This document shows positions 6,327-14,489 of a stretch of DNA of 36,458 bases, in pieces. Positions within the stretch are counted from its first letter, which is position 1. Each line of letters begins with the position of its first letter. Below the pieces are notes generated by a model. The model ran no database searches, was not told where the DNA came from, and was given only the letters and a program-made list of their open reading frames with translations. Source of the stretch: Stenotrophomonas sp. UBA7346 (GTDB taxonomy: Bacteria; Pseudomonadota; Gammaproteobacteria; Xanthomonadales; Xanthomonadaceae); assembly GCA_002471015.1 (NCBI GenBank), contig DKPB01000014.1, forward strand, positions 1-36,458. Reading direction: 5' to 3'. A program made the position numbers and the translations under genes.

Positions 6327-7571
6327 TCAAAGTCTGAGCGAAAGTTCCTGCCAGCTGCGCTGCAGGGCGTCACGGTGTTCGGGGGCGGCGATGGCAATCA
6401 GGGCGCGGGCTCGGGCATGGACGTCGAGATGGCGCAAATCGGCTACGCCATGCTCGCTGACTATGCAGTCCGCATCCACGCGCGCCAGGCTCACTGGCCC
6501 CGCGGGAAGCATCGGGACAATCCTGCTTTCACCCTTGGGGGTGCTGGCAGGCAGTGCAATGATGCCGCGACCACTGGTCGATTGGCGAGCGCCCTGCAGG
6601 AAATCCGGCAGGCCACCCACGCCACTCAGTTGGCGTCCAGACAGGAATTCGCCGTTCACCTGGCCCAGCAGATCCACCGACAACGCGCTGTTGATGGCGG
6701 TCAGGCGCGGAATACCGCCCAGCACGCCATGGTCGTGGGTATGGCCCACCTCACGGAACATTATGTTGCGCGGCGCAATGTCGTACAGCGCCTGTGTACC
6801 CAAGGCGACGCCGGCCACCACCGCATCCGGTGCAGGCGACAGGGCGCCGGATACCAGCAGGCCGAGCAGGCCATCGGACACCATGCCACTGTGGATGCGC
6901 AGGTTGCGGCGCTCGCGCACTGCCCGCAGCACCGCCGATTGCAGCCGGCCCAGGCCCAATTGCAGGGTGGCGCCGTCCTCCACCAGCGTTGCCACCTGCT
7001 CGGCCACCGCATCCATCGCGGCATCGCCAGCGGGGTCCGGGATTTCCAGCAGCGGCGCGTCCTGCTCGATGGCAGCGGTGATGCGTGACAACGGGATGGA
7101 AGGCCCGCGTGTGCGCGGCATGCGCGGGTTGATATGCGCAAGCACGCGTGTGGCCCGCGGCCAGGCAGCCGGGGTGAAGTCGCAGGCAATGCCCAGCGAG
7201 CAGTTGCCGTCCTCATCGGGCGGCGCCACCTGCACGAGCACGGTATCGAAGGCCACGCTTTCGCGCAGCCAGCGCCAGGTGGCGGTGTAGGTCATGGGCA
7301 GGTAGTCGACCCGGCCATCCAGCCACGAGCTGCGCAGGTCGCCGCTCAGGAAAATGCTGCGCTGTCGCGCCTGCGGGTGCAGCCCGGCAAAGTCGAAGGT
7401 ATTGACCGTGGGGATGTGCACGCCGGTGAAGCGCAGGCCGGCGCAGCGCTCGGCACCGGCGCGCAGCCACTGTTCAAACAACAGTGAATGGCCGGCACAA
7501 CCGGGCGCGAAGATCTCGGGACCCTGCGCGAGGTAGTCGAAGAAAGTGTCGGCATCCAGAATTCGAGGCAT
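6327..7571 (-). CDS. Acetyl-CoA hydrolase/4-hydroxybutyrate CoA-transferase family protein
   Basis: The 414-residue protein belongs to the acetyl-CoA hydrolase/CoA-transferase family (class I type; relatives include 4-hydroxybutyrate and itaconate CoA-transferases). The C-terminal domain is well kept: INSALSVDLLGQVNGEFLSG, SGVGGLPDFLQGA, GRGIIALPAS, SRIVPMLPAGPVS and VSEHGVADLR, the usual blocks for CoA binding and the acyl-glutamyl intermediate. It should move CoA between acids or hydrolyse a thioester in the cytosol. ATG 7571 is chosen; a GTG two codons earlier (7577) is possible, and neither has a clear ribosome site. It heads the minus-strand pair with the GntR gene and is divergent from the MmgE/PrpD operon, so it probably serves the same pathway. 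Confidence 0.87.
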   Translation of the reverse strand: MPRILDADTFFDYLAQGPEIFAPGCAGHSLLFEQWLRAGAERCAGLRFTGVHIPTVNTFDFAGLHPQARQRSIFLSGDLRSSWLDGRVDYLPMTYTATWRWLRESVAFDTVLVQVAPPDEDGNCSLGIACDFTPAAWPRATRVLAHINPRMPRTRGPSIPLSRITAAIEQDAPLLEIPDPAGDAAMDAVAEQVATLVEDGATLQLGLGRLQSAVLRAVRERRNLRIHSGMVSDGLLGLLVSGALSPAPDAVVAGVALGTQALYDIAPRNIMFREVGHTHDHGVLGGIPRLTAINSALSVDLLGQVNGEFLSGRQLSGVGGLPDFLQGARQSTSGRGIIALPASTPKGESRIVPMLPAGPVSLARVDADCIVSEHGVADLRHLDVHARARALIAIAAPEHRDALQRSWQELSLRL

Positions 7572-7600
7572 GGGCACAGATTGCGGGTGTCGGGAAACGG

Positions 7601-7621
7601 ATCATATGATATGTCCGGACA
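7601..7621. promoter_or_regulatory. Twin palindromes in the divergent promoter region
   Basis: Two perfect 10-bp palindromes lie end to end: ATCATATGAT (7601-7610) and TGTCCGGACA (7612-7621). They sit between the minus-strand CoA-hydrolase gene (7571) and the plus-strand operon (7709), a good place for the GntR or another regulator to bind and control both sides. Confidence 0.5.
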
Positions 7622-7708
7622 AAGTCGGTTATGCTCCTTTCACGCGGTTACCGTTCCACCTTCCCGAAAACCCGCTGCGGCGGGCCATTAACGAGACCCT
7701 GACGCGCG

Positions 7709-9067
7709 ATGACCACGCCAGCCGCCAGCCTTACCGAACAGCTTGCACAACGCCTGCAACAGCCGGTGAACGCCGCCGCGCGGCAACGTGCGGCCTTGCT
7801 GCTGGTGGATTGGCTGGGGTGTGCGCTGGCGGCCCTGCGTTACCCGCTGGCAGCGCAGCTGCGCAGCGTGGTGCAGGCACAGGCGGCCGGCACGGTGGTG
7901 GCGCTGGGTGCTGGGCGCCGTAGCGTCGCCGATGCGCTGCTGCTCAATGCGGCCTTGGGCAATGTGCTGGAAATGGATGATGTGCACCGCGGCGCCATCC
8001 TGCATCCTGGTCCGGTAGTCATACCGGTGGCCCTGGCGGCGGCGCAGGCCGAAGGCGCCGATGCCGATGCCCTGCTCGATGCCATCGTGCGCGGCTACGA
8101 GGCCACCATCCGCGTCGGCCGGGCGCTGGGCAAGGCGCACTACCGCTACTGGCACCCAACCTCCACCGCCGGCGCGTTTGGCGCCGCCGCTGCCGCCGCA
8201 TCGGTGTTGCGCCTGCCGGCTGAATCGCTGGCCGATGCGCTGGGCACGGCGGGCAGCCGTACCGGCGGCCTGTGGCAGATGCGCCACGAGCCGGTGCCGA
8301 CCAAATCACTGCACAACGCCGAAGCCGCACGCAGTGGCTGGCTGGCGGCGCAGTTGGCGCTGGCGGGCATGCGTGGGCCGCGCAGGATACTGGAAGGCGA
8401 GCAGGGCCTGTTTGCCGCAACCGCACCGGACGCCCTGCCGGAACAGGTGGTTGCCGACGAGGCCGACTGGCTGATCCACAGCACCAGCCTCAAGCCCTGG
8501 CCGGCTTGCCGCCACGCCCATCCGGCCATCGATGCCCTGCGTGATGCGCTGGCGCAGCTGGATGCCGGCGAGCTGGCGCAGATCGAGCACGTGCAGGTGC
8601 ATACCTATGCCGAAGCCCTGCGTTTCTGCGATCGCCCGCAGCCACAGACCGAGCTGGAAGCCAAGTTCAGCCTGCAGCACGCGCTGGCCTCGATCCTGGT
8701 GAATGGCCGCCCGCAGCTGGCGCATTACACCGCCGAAGCCTGCAGCGATGCCGAGCTCGCACCGTGGCGCGCGCGCATCAGCCTGCACGAGGACGCCGCC
8801 TGCAGCCAGCGTTTCCCCACGCATTACGGCGCCAGCGTGCAGGTGCGGCTGGCCGATGGCCGGCAATTGCAGGCCGAGCGCATCGATGCCTGGGGTGACC
8901 CCGAGTGCCCGATGTCGGCCGAGGATGTATTGGCCAAGGCACTGTCGCTCGCCCAGTGGGGAGGGGTATCGGCGGGCCTGGCGCAACCCCTCTTTGGGCA
9001 GGTGCAGGCGCTGGCCCAGGGCGGCACTCTGGACGCCTTGAACACGATGTTGGCGCGGGTGACCTGA
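7709..9067 (+). CDS. MmgE/PrpD family protein (dehydratase/decarboxylase/epimerase fold), copy 1
   Basis: The 452-residue protein is a member of the MmgE/PrpD superfamily (2-methylcitrate dehydratase PrpD, cis-aconitate decarboxylase, iminodisuccinate epimerase). The active-site positions known from cis-aconitate decarboxylase all have counterparts: Asp90/91 and His99 (EMDDVHRGAILHPG), His149 (HPTSTAGAFGAA), Lys199 (PTKSLHNAEAARSG) and Lys262 (LKPWPACRHAH). It is cytosolic with no signal peptide. It starts the six-gene operon and overlaps the next gene by one base-sharing TGATG. It likely acts on a di- or tricarboxylate or related beta-hydroxy acid; family members differ too much to name the substrate. 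Confidence 0.88.
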   Translation: MTTPAASLTEQLAQRLQQPVNAAARQRAALLLVDWLGCALAALRYPLAAQLRSVVQAQAAGTVVALGAGRRSVADALLLNAALGNVLEMDDVHRGAILHPGPVVIPVALAAAQAEGADADALLDAIVRGYEATIRVGRALGKAHYRYWHPTSTAGAFGAAAAAASVLRLPAESLADALGTAGSRTGGLWQMRHEPVPTKSLHNAEAARSGWLAAQLALAGMRGPRRILEGEQGLFAATAPDALPEQVVADEADWLIHSTSLKPWPACRHAHPAIDALRDALAQLDAGELAQIEHVQVHTYAEALRFCDRPQPQTELEAKFSLQHALASILVNGRPQLAHYTAEACSDAELAPWRARISLHEDAACSQRFPTHYGASVQVRLADGRQLQAERIDAWGDPECPMSAEDVLAKALSLAQWGGVSAGLAQPLFGQVQALAQGGTLDALNTMLARVT

Positions 9068-10458
9068 TGCGATTGACCGAAGCCTTGTTGCAGCACGCCT
9101 GCACGCTGCGTTTTGAAGACCTGTCCCCCGAAGCGGTGGCGGCAACCCGTGTCTTCGTGATGGACTCGGCCGCAGTCGGTATTTCCGGTTCCGGCCCGCA
9201 GGTGCCCCTGACCCAGGTGGTACGCCGCAGCGCTGCCAGCTATGGCAAGGGGGCCGGCGCGCGGGTCTGGGTGACCGGCGAGCCCTTGCCGGCCGCCAGC
9301 GCGGCGATGGTCAACGGCTACCAGATCCACAGCCAGGAATTTGATTGCGTGCACATGCCGGCGGTGGTGCATCCGCTGGCGGTGATCCAGTCGGCCCTGT
9401 TGGCCGCGGCCGAACAGCGCGCCACTGTCGATGGCGTGGCGGTGGACGGCAAGGCCTTGATCACCGCGCTCAACGTGGCGGTGGATGTGGCCACCCTGAT
9501 CGGCATCAGCGGCCGTGCACCGATGCGCTTCTTCCGCCCGTCGATGTGCGGTGCACTGGGTGCGGCGGCAGGCATCGCGCACCTGCACGGTGCCGATGAG
9601 GAATTGATGCGACGCGCGCTCGGCCTGACCTATAGCCACCTGTCCGGCACCATGCAGGCGCACGTGGAAGGCTCGCCCACCCTGGCCCTGCAGGTTGCCT
9701 TGAACGCGCGCGCCGCGCTGAGTTGCTGGGAGCTGGCGCGCAATGGCTTCCTGGCACCGCGCGAGATGCTGGAGGGGCCGTTCGGTTACCTGCCGCTGAT
9801 CGAAGGCGCGTTCGATGTTGGCCCCTCGCTGCAGAAGCTGGCCGCGCGCGAAGCGCAGATATTGACCGTCAGCCACAAGGTCTTCCCCACCGGCGGTGCC
9901 GCGCATGCCGCCCAGGACATGCTGATGGAGTTGCGCCAGCAGCACGGCCTGGATCTGGACAACGTCGCCCGCATCGAACTGCAGGCGCCGCCCTTGGTGC
10001 GCCGCCTGGTTGGCCGCAGCTACCAGCCGGCGATGGAAACCAGCTACGCGCGGCTGTGCCTGCCGTTCCTGCTGGGCACCGTGCTGCTGGATGGCAAGGT
10101 CGGCTTGTCGGCCTATGCGCCGGACAAGCTGGCCGATACCCGCCTGGCCGCTTTCGCCACGCAGGTCAGCCTGGTGCCGAACGACTGCGAAGATCCCAAT
10201 GCGTTGGTGCCGCAGTCGATGACGGTGACCCTGCGCGATGGCCAGGTGCTGCACAACCACCGGGACGCCGCCATCGGCTCGCCGCAACGGCCGCTGTCGC
10301 GCGCCCAGCAACTGGAAAAGTTCCACCACTGCCTTGACCACGCTGCGCGTCCGTTCGATGCCGGCCACCGCAATGCCCTGATCTCCCACTTCGACCATCT
10401 GCAGGACATCGACGATGTCAGGCAGCTGGTCGACCTGCTGATTGTCGAGACCCCATGA
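9067..10458 (+). CDS. MmgE/PrpD family protein, copy 2 with an altered active site
   Basis: The 463-residue paralogue starts at the ATG overlapping the stop of copy 1 (9065-9069); an in-frame start at 8905 lies inside copy 1 and is rejected. It keeps Asp93 and His102 (EFDCVHMPAVVHP) and Lys271 (HKVFPTGGAAHAAQD). The second His is replaced by Arg157 (RPSMCGALGAA), and the Lys of the KxLHxG motif is missing (EGSPTLALQVALNARAAL, about residue 205). It may therefore do a different reaction or work as a partner subunit of copy 1. That is inference; by length and fold it is a normal family member. The ATGA overlap with the ligase gene indicates translational coupling. Confidence 0.87.
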   Translation: MRLTEALLQHACTLRFEDLSPEAVAATRVFVMDSAAVGISGSGPQVPLTQVVRRSAASYGKGAGARVWVTGEPLPAASAAMVNGYQIHSQEFDCVHMPAVVHPLAVIQSALLAAAEQRATVDGVAVDGKALITALNVAVDVATLIGISGRAPMRFFRPSMCGALGAAAGIAHLHGADEELMRRALGLTYSHLSGTMQAHVEGSPTLALQVALNARAALSCWELARNGFLAPREMLEGPFGYLPLIEGAFDVGPSLQKLAAREAQILTVSHKVFPTGGAAHAAQDMLMELRQQHGLDLDNVARIELQAPPLVRRLVGRSYQPAMETSYARLCLPFLLGTVLLDGKVGLSAYAPDKLADTRLAAFATQVSLVPNDCEDPNALVPQSMTVTLRDGQVLHNHRDAAIGSPQRPLSRAQQLEKFHHCLDHAARPFDAGHRNALISHFDHLQDIDDVRQLVDLLIVETP

Positions 10459-11852
10459 CCTACGCCACCTATTTCGAGTCGTTCGATGTCAAGGAGCTGC
10501 TCAAGCAGTTCCCGCTGGACCAGGCTTTCACCGACAAGTTCAAGAACATCAGCCGCGAGAAACTGCGCGCCGAGCAGAACGCGATGTTCCTGCGTTGCGT
10601 GGCCCGCGCCTGGCAGATTCCGTTCTACCAGCGCCTGTGGGGCAATGCCGGGGTCAAGCCGGAAGACATCCAGAGCCTGGATGACATCACCAGGCTGCCG
10701 GTGTTCGGCAAGCACGAAATCATGGCCTCGGTAGAAGCCAATCCGCCGCTGGGCGATTTCCACGGTTGGCAGGACGGCACCGAGGCGGGCAACAAGCCGC
10801 TGGTGTTCCACACTACCTCCGGTACTACCGGACGTCCGCAGCCGCTGGTGTTCTCGCCGCATTCGCGCGAAGTGCAGAGCCTGCTGCTGGCGCGCCTGTA
10901 CCGCTGGCAGGGCATGCAGCCCGGCGACGTGGTGCACTCGGTGTATGGCCACGGCATGATCAATGGCGGCCACTACGTGCGCGAAGCGGTGACCCATTAC
11001 ACCCAGGCGCTGTTCTGCTCGGCCGGCACCGGCATCGAGATGCGCTCGGCGCAGCAGGTGCAGCTGATGAAGAACATGGGTGCCAACGTGATCGTTGGTT
11101 TTGCCGATTACATCAAGAAGCTGGCCGACGTGGCCCGCGAGAACGGCCTGGTGCCGGGCAAGGACATCCCGGTGCGGATGATCTGCGGCCACCTCGGCCG
11201 TGAATCGCGCGAGTCGCTGTCGGCGGCCTGGGGCGGGGTGGAGCTGTACGACTGGTACGGCGTGGGCGACACCGGCGCGATTGCCGGCCAGGGTCCGGAC
11301 CAGGACGGCCTGTACCTGATGGAAGATGCGCAGTACGTCGAAATCCTCGACGTCGACAGCGGTGCGCCGGTGGCCGATGGCGGTACCGGCGACATGGTGG
11401 TCACCTGCCTGTACAAGGACGACATCTACCCGATCATCCGCTTCAATACCCATGACGTGACCCGCGTGCTGACCACGCCGTCGTCGCTGGGCATGAACCT
11501 GCGCCGCATCGAGGGCTTCCTCGGCCGCAGCGACAACATGGTCAAGATCCGCGGCATCAACGTGTTCCCGCAGGCGATGGCACCGGTGCTGGAAGAGCAT
11601 GCGGCCTTTGCCGGCGAGTTCATCTGCGTGGCCAGCCGTGACGAAGGTGGCCGCGATGATCTGGCCGTGCACGTGGAAACCCGTGGCGCGCTGGATGACG
11701 CACAGCTGGCTGCGGAGTTTGCGGCATTGCTGCGCCAGCGCCTGGGTGTTGAGATGAGCATCGTGCTGGCCGCCCCGGGTGCGCTGGCGCCGCTGACCGG
11801 CATCGAGGTGCGGCAGAAGCCGGTGCGCCTGATCGACAAACGTTTCGCTTGA
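10455..11852 (+). CDS. AMP-dependent acyl-CoA ligase, phenylacetate-CoA ligase (PaaK)-like
   Basis: The 465-residue adenylate-forming enzyme should activate a carboxylic acid to its CoA thioester with ATP. Motifs in order: the phosphate-binding loop TSGTTGRPQP (121-130), YDWYGVGDTGAIAG (adenine/acyl region), RFNTHDVTR and the hinge RIEGFLGRSDNMVKIRGINV, then FPQAM, as in PaaK. A C-terminal Lys (RQKPVRLIDKR) completes adenylation. Its length and the GINVFP block place it with the PaaK/CoF-like group rather than acetyl-CoA synthetases. The acid substrate could be aromatic, but aliphatic relatives exist. The ATGA start overlaps the stop of the second MmgE/PrpD gene. Confidence 0.88.
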   Translation: MTYATYFESFDVKELLKQFPLDQAFTDKFKNISREKLRAEQNAMFLRCVARAWQIPFYQRLWGNAGVKPEDIQSLDDITRLPVFGKHEIMASVEANPPLGDFHGWQDGTEAGNKPLVFHTTSGTTGRPQPLVFSPHSREVQSLLLARLYRWQGMQPGDVVHSVYGHGMINGGHYVREAVTHYTQALFCSAGTGIEMRSAQQVQLMKNMGANVIVGFADYIKKLADVARENGLVPGKDIPVRMICGHLGRESRESLSAAWGGVELYDWYGVGDTGAIAGQGPDQDGLYLMEDAQYVEILDVDSGAPVADGGTGDMVVTCLYKDDIYPIIRFNTHDVTRVLTTPSSLGMNLRRIEGFLGRSDNMVKIRGINVFPQAMAPVLEEHAAFAGEFICVASRDEGGRDDLAVHVETRGALDDAQLAAEFAALLRQRLGVEMSIVLAAPGALAPLTGIEVRQKPVRLIDKRFA

Positions 11853-11862
11853 GGAAAGCCCC

Positions 11863-13260
11863 GTGAGCAAGGCCGACGCGTCATTGTTGAGTTCCGACCT
11901 GAGTACCCAGTCGGCCCTGCTTGCTTCCGGCGCGGTGAGCAGCTGCGAATTGATCACCCAGCAGCTGGCGGCTATTGCCGCCAGCCAGGCGCAGGTCAAC
12001 AGCTATATCCACGTCGATGCGCAGGGCGCATTGGCAGCCGCAGCGGCCTCGGACCAGCGCCGTGCCAATGGCACCGCGCGTCCGCTGGAAGGCCTGCCGG
12101 TGGCGGTCAAGGACAATATCGACGTGGCCGGCATGGTCACCACCGCCGGCATGGAAACCCGCCGTCATGATGCCCCGTCGACGGACGACAACCCTGCGGT
12201 GGCGGCGCTGCGCGCGGCCGGTGCGGTGATCGTTGGCAAGCTCAACATGCATGAAGCGGCAATGGGCGCGGACAACGACAATCCGTTCTACGGCGCCTGC
12301 CACAACCCGCACCGCCACGGCTATACGCCGGGCGGCTCCAGTGGTGGCAGCGGCGCAGCGGTTGCCGCCGGCCTGTGCGCGGCCGCGCTGGGCACCGACA
12401 CCATGGGCTCGGTGCGCATTCCGGCAAGCTACTGCGGCGTGGTCGGGCTGAAGCCAAGCTGGGGTGCGATCAGCACCCGTGGCACGGTAGCCTTGTGCCG
12501 GCGCCTGGACCATATCGGTCCGCTGACCCGCTCCGCACGCGACCTGCGCCTGCTGCTGCAGTTGATGACCGGGTTTGATCCGGCCTGCGCGCAGTCGCGC
12601 GCCATCCACTATGCCGCGCCCAAGACCACTGGTCTGCGCATCGGCGTGGTCGATTTTGGCGATGCCGCCGAGGTGGCGGCGGACGTGCAGGCCGCCTTCG
12701 AGGACGGCCTGCGGGTGCTGGTCGGGCTGGGGCATCGCTTGCAGCCATTGCCAGCGCCGGCATTCGCCTCGGCTCGCGCACGCCGTGCCGGGTTGTTGAT
12801 GAGCGAGGCCGAGATGCTGGTCGAGCATGCCGATGCCTGGGCCGGTGATCGCAGCAAGTTTTCGCCGTTGCTGGTCAAGCTGATGTCCTGGGCCGAGGGC
12901 CGCAGTGCTGCCGAACTGGCCGCCGCCGCGCAGTTGGCTGACCGCGGCCAGGTGCAGTTGCAGCAGTGGTTGGCGCAGTGCGATGTACTGGTGATGCCGA
13001 CCGCGCCGCAACGCGCATTCGCCTTCGGGCAGGCGGCGCCGGCCAGCCAGGCTGACCTTACGGCCTACGCCAATCTGGCCGGCAATCCTGCGTTGTCAGT
13101 GCCCTTGCCGGTGGCCGCCGGCGAACTGCCGGCCGGCATGCAGCTGGTCGGCACCATCGGCGATGAGTTGAGCTTGATCGCCTTGGCCGAGGCATTCCAG
13201 CAGGCCATCGCCTGGCAGCCGTCGCTGCCGCAGGCCTGCAGCAACTGGTGGCCGAAATGA
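11863..13260 (+). CDS. Amidase (amidase-signature family)
   Basis: The 465-residue enzyme hydrolyses a C-N amide bond. The Ser-cisSer-Lys triad is visible: Lys83 (LPVAVKDNIDVAG), the cis-Ser at 159/160 (PGGSSGGSGAAVAAG) and the nucleophile Ser183 (GTDTMGSVRIPASYCG), followed by GVVGLKPS. There is no signal peptide, so it is cytosolic. The start is GTG 11863 with GAGGAAAG just upstream, where the GA is part of the stop region of the ligase gene. In this operon it probably frees an acid from an amide-type growth substrate or intermediate before or after CoA activation. GatA is excluded because gatB and gatC are not adjacent. Confidence 0.9.
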   Translation: MSKADASLLSSDLSTQSALLASGAVSSCELITQQLAAIAASQAQVNSYIHVDAQGALAAAAASDQRRANGTARPLEGLPVAVKDNIDVAGMVTTAGMETRRHDAPSTDDNPAVAALRAAGAVIVGKLNMHEAAMGADNDNPFYGACHNPHRHGYTPGGSSGGSGAAVAAGLCAAALGTDTMGSVRIPASYCGVVGLKPSWGAISTRGTVALCRRLDHIGPLTRSARDLRLLLQLMTGFDPACAQSRAIHYAAPKTTGLRIGVVDFGDAAEVAADVQAAFEDGLRVLVGLGHRLQPLPAPAFASARARRAGLLMSEAEMLVEHADAWAGDRSKFSPLLVKLMSWAEGRSAAELAAAAQLADRGQVQLQQWLAQCDVLVMPTAPQRAFAFGQAAPASQADLTAYANLAGNPALSVPLPVAAGELPAGMQLVGTIGDELSLIALAEAFQQAIAWQPSLPQACSNWWPK

Positions 13261-14483
13261 AACTGCTCGACGGCGTCCGCGTTCTCGATCTCTCACGCAT
13301 CCTTGCCGGCCCGTGGGCCACGCAGGTGCTGGCCGACTTTGGTGCCGACGTGATCAAGGTCGAGCGTCCCGGGGTGGGGGATGACACCCGTACCTGGGGC
13401 CCGCCCTATCTGCAGGATGCAGAAGGCCGCGATACCCGCGAGTCGGCGTATTACCTGTGCGCCAACCGTAACAAACGCTCGGTGGCGATCGACTTCACCA
13501 CCGCCGAAGGCCAGGCCTTGCTGCGTGAGTTGGTGATGCAGTGCGATGTGCTGGTGGAGAACTACAAGGTCGGTGGGTTGAAGAAATACGGGCTGGATTT
13601 CACCAGCCTGCAGGCCATCAACCCGCGCCTGGTGTACTGCTCGATCACTGGCTACGGCCAGGATGGCCCCTATGCCCAGCGCGCCGGCTATGACGCCGCC
13701 ATCCAGGCCATCGGTGGCCTGATGAGCGTCACCGGCGAACCGGACGGTGCGCCCGGCGCCGGCCCGCAGAAAGTGGGCGTGGCCGCCACCGACCTGATGA
13801 CCGGCATGTATGCGGCCACCGCCATCCTGGCGGCGTTGCGTCACGCCGAGCGCACCGGCGTGGGCCAGCAGATCGATCTGGCCCTGCTGGACACGCAGGT
13901 GGCATGGTTGGCCAACCAGGCGTCCAACTACCTGGTCGGTGGGGTGGTGCCAACCCGCCAGGGCACCGCGCACCCGAACATCGTCCCCTACCAGGTGATG
14001 CCGGCTGCCGATGGCTATTTCATGTTGGCCGTTGGCAACGACGGCCAGTTCGCGCGTTTGTGCGAGGTGATCGGCGAGCCGCAACTGGCCAGCGATCCGC
14101 GTTACGCCACCAACAATGCCCGTGTCGCCCACCGCGAGGAGTTGGTGCCCTACCTGCAGCAGCGGCTGCGCACGCGCCCGGCCGCGCAATGGCTGGAGGC
14201 GCTGGAAAAGGCAGTGGTGCCGGCCAACCCGGTCAACCGCATCGACCAGGTCTTCGACGACCCGCAGGTGCAGGCACGCGGGCTGCGCATCGAGCTGCCA
14301 CACGCCGGCGGCGGCAGCGTGCCGATGGTGCGCAATCCGCTGAAGTTCTCGGCCACGCCGCTGCAGTACCGGCAAGCGGCGCCGGTGCTGGGCCAGCACA
14401 CCCGCGAAGTACTGGACGAGGTGTTGTCCATCGACGATGCACGCCTGCAGGCCTTGCAGGCGCAGGGCGTGGTGGGCGGCTGA
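13257..14483 (+). CDS. CaiB/BaiF family (type III) CoA-transferase
   Basis: The 408-residue enzyme moves CoA between carboxylic acids by the family III mechanism. The N-terminus LLDGVRVLDLSRILAGPWAT and the blocks ADVIKVERPG, NRNKRSVAIDF, CDVLVENYKVG and ITGYGQDGPYAQRAGYD are standard. The catalytic Asp that forms the acyl anhydride is Asp179 (VGVAATDLMTGMYA). The start at 13257 overlaps the amidase stop (ATGA). It is the second CoA-transferring protein of the island beside the acetyl-CoA hydrolase-like one, so at least two CoA-ester exchange steps are likely in the pathway. Confidence 0.92.
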   Translation: MKLLDGVRVLDLSRILAGPWATQVLADFGADVIKVERPGVGDDTRTWGPPYLQDAEGRDTRESAYYLCANRNKRSVAIDFTTAEGQALLRELVMQCDVLVENYKVGGLKKYGLDFTSLQAINPRLVYCSITGYGQDGPYAQRAGYDAAIQAIGGLMSVTGEPDGAPGAGPQKVGVAATDLMTGMYAATAILAALRHAERTGVGQQIDLALLDTQVAWLANQASNYLVGGVVPTRQGTAHPNIVPYQVMPAADGYFMLAVGNDGQFARLCEVIGEPQLASDPRYATNNARVAHREELVPYLQQRLRTRPAAQWLEALEKAVVPANPVNRIDQVFDDPQVQARGLRIELPHAGGGSVPMVRNPLKFSATPLQYRQAAPVLGQHTREVLDEVLSIDDARLQALQAQGVVGG

Positions 14484-14489
14484 TCGGCC

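Noticed and set aside
8824..10398. A 524-residue minus-strand frame opposite the second MmgE/PrpD gene
   Set aside because: Shadow frame; the plus-strand gene has conserved motifs and coupled overlaps with its neighbours.
10113..11999. A 628-residue minus-strand open frame antisense to the ligase gene
   Set aside because: It is a shadow of the plus-strand operon in GC-rich DNA: no recognisable domain, His/Arg/Gln-rich composition, and the plus strand has clear enzyme motifs.
11863..13260. GatA subunit of the amidotransferase
   Set aside because: The signature is shared, but no gatB or gatC is adjacent and the gene is locked in a catabolic operon.
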